From contig VSDK01012723.1 in assembly GCA_009767595.1 (NCBI GenBank), forward strand, positions 165,651 to 229,650: a stretch of DNA of 64,000 nucleotides. Direction: 5' to 3'. Source of the DNA: Symbiodinium kawagutii (lineage: Eukaryota; Sar; Dinophyceae; Suessiales; Symbiodiniaceae). A model generated the notes under the pieces. That model was not told where the DNA came from. It searched no databases and saw nothing but the letters and a program-made list of their open reading frames with translations. Of this stretch, positions 54,717 through 64,000 are shown piece after piece; within the stretch, counting starts at the first letter, position 1, and each line of letters begins with the position of its first letter. Position numbers and translations under genes: made by a program.

Positions 54717-57700
54717 CATTCATGTTTTTTAGTCCTACTTTCGGCATCTTTCGGAAACATGCCAGCAGCTCACCATCGGACACAAACGGCTTCTCGGCAC
54801 TCGGCATACGGTCAAACCTCTACACCTTCTGGAAAAACGTGCTTGTAAAGATAATCCCAGGGTAGGATACCCTACAAATAGAGCCCGCAGCGTGTACAAA
54901 TAGTACTACGGCCTTACCTGCCCTTTCTCGGTCAGCAGGAGCCAAAATACATCTGGATTGCTAATGCTTTCTGAAACCAATTGCGATCAATTAGGCATGA
55001 CCTGGCCAACTGAAGAGTTCCAAACAGTCATGCAGTGCCCCAACTTGGGCGGGGGCCAACTTGAACTGGGGTAAGTATAGTGACCACAATGTGGTGTCTC
55101 AGGTTGATGGGATCGCAAATTGCCAGCGGCCAGTGTCAACCCAAAACATGAAATCACATGAAAATGAAACCATGTCTGCGCATTCAATCTCTAATCTCGA
55201 CAAGCCGGACCGGACACCTTCGCTGGCAGTTGTGACAAGACACATCACTGGCATAAGTCCACTCCTATCCGAGGTACTGCCTAAACCGTTTCCGATGCAG
55301 TTTCCAATGCCTGTTTCCGATAGTGTCTGCACAAGGATCCAAGACCCAAGCGCCCACAATCCATATCCCGGAGGACATAAGGACACCCTTCGACACGACA
55401 ACCAACCACAGCAAAGTAAACGAAACAGGCCAGCTCAACCGCCAATGACGGTGGTAAGGCACCTTGTCAGACCCTACCCCCGGGTTAAAAAAGAAGAGTA
55501 CCCCACAAAGAAGCGCCTGACAATTTGTGAGCACGGGGGCGTACTCTAGCCGTCCCCGTACAGCGAAAAGCAAACGCCTACCCTGTTGCCAAGCGAAAAG
55601 CAAAAGGTTTGCACAACCAATGGAAACGACAAACTGGGTTTGCCCTCAGCACCAAAATCCCAATGCAAAATCGAGCCGCATGCCACCGCCAAATGCTAGC
55701 ACCAAGTCAAACATCCAAAATGCCAACGCAAAGTGCCAAGCCAAAAGCCCACAAATGTGGCAATCAACTAAACCTGTACCTAAACTGCCAAAATGAAAGT
55801 GTGGAGTCTCCTTGTGTGGCAACTGCTCCCAAAAAGTTCTAAGGATCACAAGGGCTCTCGGTGTCTCGGGCTCCGGGCTGTTGTGCTTCATGGACGCTCG
55901 AGACTTGGTCAGTGAGATTCGGCCATGGAACTCGTTGGCCAAGTAGATCCTCAGCTGCGAGGGCTTACGGGGCTCATGCCCCTACCCCATGATCTTCATG
56001 GGTTCCGAGCCCTATCATTGGTGACAAATTACTGTACCCATCTGATAACCTACCGCAATAGGTTGGCCCAAAGACAATCGTTAAAAGAACTGGGGCCTTC
56101 ACCAAGCAGAACACTACACCTTGAGTCGACCATGCATTGCTGAGGCGGCATCTCAGAGCGTGATAGGTACATCCTTGGTGCGGAAACTTGCCTCTTCGTT
56201 TTAATCTGTTTGAACCTTTGAGAAGATATTGAATACTGGAAAATTCGGAACAAATATGAAAAAGTATGGATAAAATTTGAATCATGAAGATCATGAAGAA
56301 TCAAAGAAAGGACCATGAAGAATCCCAAGTTATGGAGAGAACTCTTTGGCTAAGCTCTGAGCTCTCCAAGAGCCTGTAGCAGCTCCGGGCCAAACTGCGA
56401 CGAAGCCTCAGGGTGCATCCAACATGGGACAGCGAACTCACATCGAAGCACCATCCCAAAGAATGCGCAGGGCATGTGAATTCATGTGGTGCAAAGATTT
56501 AGCAACTGTGACTTTGAAGCTGCTACAAGCAGTCAGAGCTGTTTTTTGACTACAACCGAGTCATTAAAGCTCATCAAAGTGCATTTCCACCGCTGAGCTG
56601 GCATCAAGTTCTCGTGCTTCCTGTCGCATTTGAGCCTGCGACATACCAAGGTAAGCGGGAACACAGGTTTTGAAACGGTCAAATGTTATCAAATGTTTCT
56701 GGACGACTCTTGACTTAGGATGGCTTGGAAAAAATTGGATGTTCTAAATGATGGAAGTCACTCGCTCATTACAATGCATCGTTTGCAGGCAGCATGCGAT
56801 TGCAGGCCTAAATTGGATAACTCCTGGATACCTATGATAGTGATAGCCTGTGGCCGCGGTTCCACAGCACCAGCTTCAATCTGGAGCCTCAAAACCCTCA
56901 CTATCGCGTCCATAGACCTAAGTGGTGAGATGTGTTGAGGAATCTGCAAGGTCACCAGCTGCTATCAGGGCCCTACGGTTCCCAAAGTGCCACGGGTCTT
57001 GACATAAGAAACAGATCTGGCAGCAGTCCCAAGTCCAGGACATATCGAGCCGATCGCTCGCGGAGGTTCACAGCACAAGCCACCTTCTTGCAACGGATTT
57101 TGCATTTGGCAGTCAACTCACTAAGGCCCAAACCGTAAAATTCTAGAGAAAAACAACCCCATCTTAGCTTACAGGTGTGGGCAACAAGGTTTCCGACAGA
57201 ATTGAAAGGTTGATGAAAATTGCGGAATGGTTTAGTAGCACGTTGTCCCTTGCACACTGCACATCAGTTGCGCGGGAAGTTTTTTGGGAACCGCTGAGGA
57301 CTCACGGTCAGTGGCCAAAAATGCAACAAGAGCTCTGGACCTACGGTCTGCTGGTGAGCCACCAGCATCAACGCAGCATTCTGCTTGTTCCAAAGCTTGG
57401 CGCAAGATGAATGTGCAAGCTGAAACGGTAAATCTCTCCCACAATATGATCACCATGACGCGGATTGACGCGGAAAACATGTTTACTTGTGCATTGCCCA
57501 GCCGTCAGGTACTCCTGTCGCGAGATCTGCTGCACACATCTGCACACCATGCGTTAACCAAGCGTTATACCTCCCCCAGCTTGTCCAAAGACATGGTTCC
57601 TCACACCTTACCCTTCACCACTGCCAAGTCAATGGCAGGTGGTGCACCACACGAACCTCCCACCTCATGACCTTGGAAGCTTGTGCGGCTTCCAACCCCC

Positions 57701-59476
57701 GGGGGCTAGGAAAACTGGGAAGCCAAGAAGTGGTGCGCATCAATCATCTGGCCCGTCATCTGGTTGGTGGTTTCAACCCAGGTTAAAAAGATTTGTCAAC
57801 CGACCATGTGTTGATAGTTACTAGGGAAGGAAAATATAGAGAATGTTTGAAATCACCAGCGAGTAATCTATGAATATTTCCAGACGTCATGCGACTGTGC
57901 CACTTGCAAGGCGGTGGACTGGCAAAGAGAAAGGAGATGTCAGCCCACTATGCTGGTACCAAGTGCAGGCATGCGGGCGAGTGAGGCAAAGAACCAGTGA
58001 CACGCAAACCCATCAAGTGAATGCATGCACAGTGCAAGGGAAAGCTTGCGAAAGCTTGGGAAAAGGCTTCCGAACTCCAAATTTTGCAAGCTAAGCAGCT
58101 TCGGACATTCTGCTGCAGTGGCCAAATGCGACTCGCAAGATTGAGATTCAGTGCCGGGCTTCTCGTCTCAGCTGCCGCCTTTTCAAGCTCTTTTCAAGCT
58201 CAGACCTGATAACTGCTGACAAAAGGGATCGAAAGGGAGCTCAATTCAATTCAATTCAATTCACCTCAATTCTTCATCTTAGGTACACTGCATGCGCTCT
58301 GCAAGATTTGCGTCTCGCGGTGGCCATTTTCACGTTGCTTGTGTCAGTTCCTGTCTGAGCTCCCAGCATCCCATCATCTTCGTTGGCTTTTGAAAAATGA
58401 TCCGCTTGCGCTGCAATCAGCAGCCTGGACTGAGATCCAGGACTGCTGACGTCCGCTGAGAAATGCGTCTGCTTCTGCAAGATTCTTGAAACGAAGCCAA
58501 GACCTGCTGGAACCTGCCGCTCGGCATTGGAAGCACGTCCTTTTTACAAACTCTTTTCGGTGTGGATCTCTCCGGCTGCTTTGCAGCATCACAACCTTTT
58601 CTTGGAGGCCTTTTTTGGCCAATCTCTAGCATGCGTCTACCTTTTTTTCCGGAGGTGGCATCAACTTCAGGGAGCATGGCTACAAATGCTATACGACATC
58701 ACAAATCAGTGAGCAGTGGTGAGAAAACCAATGATGCAACCAAAAGAAACATGACATGCTGATGCATGCTGTGTCCGACACAGCTGATGACGATTGCCAC
58801 ACGAAGCGGTTTGAGACGGGTGAAACATATAAAGATAAAAAAAAAATGTGCATAAAAACATGGTGCTGAGCTACCTTGGCAGCCTCACACTCCGCAGATT
58901 TATCCGCAGTACATGTAGCCACCATGATTTGTCAAAGTTGCTCGCTGGAGACTATTTGGAGGTTGCCAAGTGCTGCATGGTAAGATTCTACGAGTGAAGG
59001 CCTTAGGCCTATCTTCCAACCTGAGCCATCAAGATGCATCAAGCAGTGCATCAAGCTGTTCAGCACAAGGAATGAAGTGCACTACATGAAGGCTCAATTG
59101 GTCTAAATCGATCGGAATAGTAGCTTGCCAACATCTGTGGAAGTGACAAGCATGTGTCTGTTTAGTCCTTGGGTCTTGCATGTTCCTGCATTCTTGCTCT
59201 TTCTTGTACAGTGCTTGATTCAAGTCTGAAAAGTTGAGGCAGCGACGAATCTAAATCACGGATTCATTATCTTGAAGCGCGGTCTGCTTCAGGAACTCTG
59301 CTGGTGGCTTGAACGGAGGACGCTCAATGCTGTGGGTGAGCGATTTGGTCACGTTGGACTCCTGCGAGAAGTTTGCAGGCCCATGAAGCTACATCTGGTA
59401 TCCATTGGCATCCATGTTTCTGATCAAGAGCCCTGCCCCAAAATTCCAACCTCCCACATTTCGTCTACACCCCATA
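54717..59476. other. Stretch with no firm gene
   Basis: Open frames occur (plus strand 55061-55549; minus strand 58417-58677, and 58374-58622 containing SWLRFKNLAEADAFLSG) but overlap one another and show no convincing domain or splice structure. 55600-55790 is compositionally biased (CCAAAATGCC-like words), and a short AATTC repeat lies at 58238-58262. Confidence 0.4.
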
Positions 59477-62400
59477 TCAAAAAGCCACTATGACTGTTTG
59501 GGGGCGGTTCACACTGCAGCTCACTAAGCTCCGCCACCGCTCCTTGAAAAATCTCGCAGCCTCCTGGGCTCTTGGTTTGCTTGGCCAGGCCGCCTCTGGC
59601 TTCCCGAAAGATGTGACGCAAAGCAGCTGCAAAGCACTCTGCAGGATGTCCTGGCACAAAGCAGTACTGTCCCCGCCCAACAGTTGGGCCCAAATCTTGC
59701 AGCACTTGGTGAAATCAACATCCCGCAGATCAACAATGACTCATCCATGCTCGGGCCCAATAGCTAAGCAAAATATGCTTGTCTGACTTATCTATAGTGT
59801 CCCTCTCACATCTAGAGACCTATCTATCTTTCTATCTACCTACCTACCTATTTATCTACCTACATACCTATCTACCTATATAAAAATGTTTATGTGTTGG
59901 TGTTCTTCATCCATTTCTTGCCATTCAATACATTATATCTCGGGATATCTCGGGGCATCGTGTCTTCTACCTCTGACTTTGACAGAGCCCTCACCCCTGG
60001 CCCCACAAAAACCGTATGAATTCTGCGTGGTGCAAATTTGTCGAAACATCTGCGGGGTTCCCCACCTGCACATCTGCACATCGACGGCTCGAGAACCTGA
60101 AGGCAAGCTCAAAAAACGAATGCCATCAACCATGAAAAGATTGCTATGGATTTCTCCAAATGGCCTGATGCTTCGACTGTTGGCATGGCAAAACTGGGAA
60201 GCTTCTTTGAAGGAATTCTCATGAATTATTCGACTCATGTGCTGATATCTGAATGTATCTGATGTCATGGCTTCAAAACAGTTCCCGTTGCGCCTCTGGT
60301 AGAGCAGTCCGAATGCGCGGCAATCATATCCGAGGCCTTGCGCTGGAGCAACGAGTTGCGAGATGATTCGTGGCAGAAGCGCCTTCACGTGGTTCACACC
60401 TGCGATCAAATTGGACAAATCCTGCGAGAAGTTGGGCATGAAAAGCACCACCAAGCCCCGAGTGTGCGCATTGTTGGTGGCTGCGTTCAACCATGGCTGG
60501 AGCTCACCCGCAATGTGCTTCAGAACTCGGGAGGCACTGCTGTCTAACTGTTTCACGTCCCTTTCCAACAGTGTCACAAGCTTTTGGGTTGTGAGATTGC
60601 CTTCCTCCATGTCATGAGCCAACTTGTCATATCCAGCTCGGCTGCGGCTTGAATCATCCTGCAGGAACATGGACATGTGCAAGATTCGGCACAGAGCATA
60701 GCGGACATTGGAAGCTGCATTCTTGAAGTGATGGATGTCATCCTCCATGTCTGAAGCTAGGCGAGACAGTCGATTCATGACATCCGACAGACGGTGCGTC
60801 TTGAGCTCGTTCTCCAGTTTGTCGGTGTCTTTTCTGGCTTTCTCCTCTTCCATTTTCTTCAGAAAATCATCCCTCACTGTGCTCAAGTATTCATCATCAT
60901 CAGAAGGCCTCCCCTTATATTTCATAAGCAGCTCCACTATGTCTTTGTGCCCGTGGCGAATGGCATCATCCAGTGGCGTGTTCAGGAAACGATCCAGCGG
61001 ATTTGGGTCGACACGACCCTCGCGCAAGAGAAAGACACAGGTTTCCAAATGGCCGTTCGAGGAGGCCAAATGCAACGCCGTTCGGTAATCATAGTCCGCC
61101 ATCCCAGCGCGCACACCTGCTTCGATCATCTGCCGAATTTTGTCCTCAAACGTGGCCCCAAAACGTGGCTCTTCTTTGTTTCTTAATGTGTGAATTGATG
61201 TATGCAAATAGGCAATGCCCCTATAAATAAATCAAGAAACATATATCATATACCCATTTCCATCACGTGTATAGATAGTTATGGAGGTTATACGTGCACA
61301 TTAAACCGCATAAATACGTGCGCATATTTCCTTTTTTATTCATATGTGTAACTGAGAATATTGTGTTGTTGATATATTCTATATTTGATATGGAAATACA
61401 TGTCAGTACCAGGTGCCAAGTTCGAAGCTGAAAGGGTGCAAAAGCTGGGAGTCAGGATGAGTCAAGGAGCTGTGTCATTGTTGGCTGCCGCTTCACAAAG
61501 GGCAACACCGAATTCGACGCTGCCCATCTGAGCACCTTCACTTTTGAGAAGCCTTGGCTGTGACTTCGTGCACTCCCCACATCCTGATTTTTTCGATCGG
61601 AAGAAAAATGAGGAAAGCAAGAGAAAGTAAATGAGAGTATACTATGCACACTTCTCAATGAAAGCACAAGAAAGGAAAAAAAATGGGGGAGCGGGCCATC
61701 TGCATCCATCTGCGACTGTTTTCTGAAGAGGAATGAGTTGTGCTGGTACCTGCTAGTCACGCCCAGAAGCTTTTGTACAGCCACGTGCTCATGACGAATT
61801 GCATCATCCAAAGGGGTCTGGCCAAAGCGGTCCAGTGGACTGAGATCCTGGGCCGGTCTTGGGGTTTTGGATATGTTAGAGGGGTATGAAATTGTTCAAA
61901 AGTCACTCGCAATAGCATGGGATAGAAGAGTATCAGTGCATTCAATTGAACAAAACCCGTTTTTGTTCTCAGAGGCATTTAAAGACTCCAGATCGTGACT
62001 CTTGGCCAAAACCCATCCCAAAAAATCCCAGAACTGCACCGTTGGAATTCAAGCGCCAAGATCTGCCAAGCATCCAGATATCCAAACTCCAACATGCGGG
62101 TGATGGTCTCCAGGTGTCCATTGGAAGCGGCCAAGTGGAGGGCAGTTCGGTCGTCGTAGTCGCCCAGGTTTGGGTCTACCCCGATCACCTGACATGGGAT
62201 GCTTGGGATGGGAGGTCCAAGGCCCCCCGCGTCTTGATCCAAAGGATCCTTTCTTTAAGGACCTTTTTCTGACCCTGGGATCCTACCCTTACCACTCTCA
62301 GAGCTTCCTCCCCTGAACCAAACCTGACTAGCCATGGATGCCCATCTAGCCATAGTTCTCCATGATAGTATCCATGGTGCTTTCTCTCTCTCTCTCTCTC

Positions 62401-63730
62401 TATCCATCGCCATCTGCCACAGGAGTACTTCTTCATAGTAGTTATCCATAGCTGGCCGTAGATATCACATAAAAAACCTGCCCCTTTGTATTCCTTTGTG
62501 GTTCTTCATGTTGTATAGATTGACTATGAGTTGAGTCTACTTAAGTCATGGATGCTCGAGGTAGGATTTTCATGACCGGGACTCGAGTCAAGCTGTTCTT
62601 TCGGTGCCTCACTTCACTCCGCTCTCCGCACCTCCACCAACAGCTCCAGCTGTGAGGTGTCGCCCTCGGCCGCTGCCTCACAGAGCTGCACTGCTGCCGC
62701 CACGCCGCCTTTGAATTCAGCGCTGGCCTCGGAGGCACAGAAAAACTGATGTCCAAGAGACAAATGAAGAAAAAGACTTGCCATTGAATCCATTGAATAT
62801 TAAGATTGAATAGAAATTATTCTCTTCTCTTCTCTCCGGGCTTGGTTAGAGATTGAATCGCATTGAAAGTGAACAAATTCATTGTCTTGCAGACGGTACG
62901 CGAGGAAATCTTATTTGCACGCCGGGTGCGAAGCTCAGAGATGATCAAAGGCAACAGTGTTTCACTATGTTACATTGATATCGATGATTCTGGGCACTTC
63001 CAGGGCAGGAATGATGAAAGGCGTGTGTTGAGCACGGAGTAACGGGAGGCAAAGACAGAGCGGAAGGATCAAGAGACTGGTGAGGCGCGGTGGATGCAGT
63101 GCCCCGCCCAATGTCAAGGGAATACAAAAAGCTTTCGTGAATTTTGTTTTCGCAGGAAGCCTTTGCGAGGCAATGGCGCCCGTGCCCCATCTTTGTACAT
63201 TTCTGAAGCTTCCTGCGAGGCAACAGCCTGGGTGCCCCTGTTACAAGTGTTGCACACGTCGAGCGTCTTTCGCAAGTTTGACCAATCGCAGCAAGAAAAT
63301 ATGTCAAGCTATTGGCATCTTTCTTTGATATTTTGCGTCGTAGGCGGCAGTCATGTGCCTGTACAGGTCGAGACGTGTGCATTGCGAAGTGCTTCTTGAT
63401 ATCTCTATGTGCGAAGTCATGCGAAGTCATGCGAAGTCTCTCTATCTAGTCATGCGAAGTCATGCTTGATTACGAGACGACCGAAATGTTCCAGGGACGA
63501 CACACGCAGGGCCGAACACACTTGGACCGAGCGACTTCCACCAAGAACTCCGCCACTTCTGCCCTGCGCTCTCTCACAGCATCATCTAAAGCAGTGTTGC
63601 CAAATCGATCTTCTAGCGTCAATGTGGCTGACCAGTCGGTCACAAGGCGTTCCACCACATTCAAGTGGCCTTCAGAAACAGCCACGTGCAGCGCACTTCT
63701 GGAGTCCCAGTTTCTGCTATCCACGGAGAC
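59477..63730 (-). CDS. Ankyrin-repeat protein of duplicated glutaminase-type modules
   Basis: Probable protein-interaction protein. Minus-strand exons: 63730 to about 63541 (SRSALHVAVSEGHLNVVERL, DRFGNTALDDAV), 62727-62632 (AAVQLCEAAAEGDTSQLELL), 62188-62072 (GDYDDRTALHLAASNGHLET), 61847 to about 61750 (LDRFGQTPLDDAIRHEHVAV) and 61144 to about 60294 (ADYDYRTALHLASSNGHLET, LDRFLNTPLDDAIRHGHKDI, then about 200 residues of charged helix). Phases agree for 62632-62072. The pattern D-YD-RTALHLA...LDR--TPLDDA is the ankyrin type found at the C-terminus of glutaminases. A last exon may be 59765-59477 (FTKCCKIWAQLLGGDSTALC, stop). The frame from 60293 to 59933 is open but may be intron. The 5' end probably lies beyond the window. 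Intron starts include GT and probable GC. Confidence 0.75.
59810..59882. repeat. ATCT/ACCT repeat
   Basis: Degenerate tetranucleotide repeat (CTATCTAC, CTACCT) between the probable last exon and the preceding exons of the ankyrin gene. Confidence 0.85.
62384..62402. repeat. CT dinucleotide repeat
   Basis: Short CT tract within an ankyrin-gene intron. Confidence 0.9.
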
Positions 63731-63769
63731 CTGAAGAGACTGCAGAGCCAAAATGTGGACACAGAAAAC

Positions 63770-64000
63770 AAGCAGATGAAAGATGATGAAAAATCATGGA
63801 CAGATAATGGAAAGATGATGGAAAGATGATGGAATGATGATAGAAAGATGATGGAAAGATGATGAAGATGATGGGAAAATGATGAAGATGATGGAAAAAT
63901 GATGGAAAAATGATGGGAAGATGATGAAGGTGATGGAAAAGTGATGAAGAATATCGAAGGATGATGGAGGATGATGAAGGATGATGGAGAAATGATGGAA
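63770..64000. repeat. GATGATGGAAA minisatellite
   Basis: About 230 bp of imperfect repeats of GATGATGGAAA and GATGAAGATGATGG running off the end of the window. It is probably intronic to the ankyrin gene. Confidence 0.9.

Overview
The window looks like nuclear DNA of a photosynthetic dinoflagellate, most likely a coral-symbiont type (Symbiodiniaceae). Four things point there: genes cut into very short exons by introns that often begin GC or GA instead of GT; a plastid protein with a signal peptide followed by an FVAP-like motif; large DIRS-type (tyrosine-recombinase) retrotransposons, one carrying a C5-cytosine DNA methyltransferase; and very low gene density with many microsatellites. Every gene I can defend is on the minus strand, as expected of the unidirectional gene arrays known in dinoflagellates. 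I found no rRNA, tRNA, CRISPR or bacterial-type operon. Exon limits below were worked out by hand from reading frame, phase and AG acceptors.

Layout: 1-2400 is an AT-rich block with GC-rich hairpins and an 84-bp palindromic tandem repeat, unlike the rest. 3649-13864 is a glutathione peroxidase gene in at least nine exons with an in-frame TGA at the selenocysteine position. Its 8.3-kb third intron holds DIRS element 1 (about 5750-12692), which encodes a Gag-like protein, an RT-like/methyltransferase protein, an RNase H-like frame and a tyrosine recombinase. 15047-22012 (and slightly beyond) is a PDZ/coiled-coil/PDZ/ankyrin gene with a recent 2.27-kb-spaced internal duplication. 28608-30311 is a two-exon plastid-targeted PDZ protein similar to plant MET1. 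36541-37690 is a BTB/BACK-type gene. Exons of an unrecognised gene lie at 41.45-42.96 kb and a C-terminal exon at 46.97 kb.

DIRS element 2 (47854-54645) is complete, with split direct repeats, Gag-like, RT-RNase H-methyltransferase-like and tyrosine recombinase frames. 59477-63730 is an ankyrin-repeat gene built from repeated glutaminase-type ankyrin modules. The rest is intron or intergenic DNA, microsatellites and two assembly gaps (10869-10910, 31904-32105).

The two DIRS elements share one protein order but differ in detail: element 2 keeps readable RT motifs and carries a divergent methyltransferase-like domain, while element 1 has an apparently inactive RT but a motif-complete DNA methyltransferase and an intact recombinase. 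In both, the methyltransferase sits between the first and the later catalytic blocks of RNase H.
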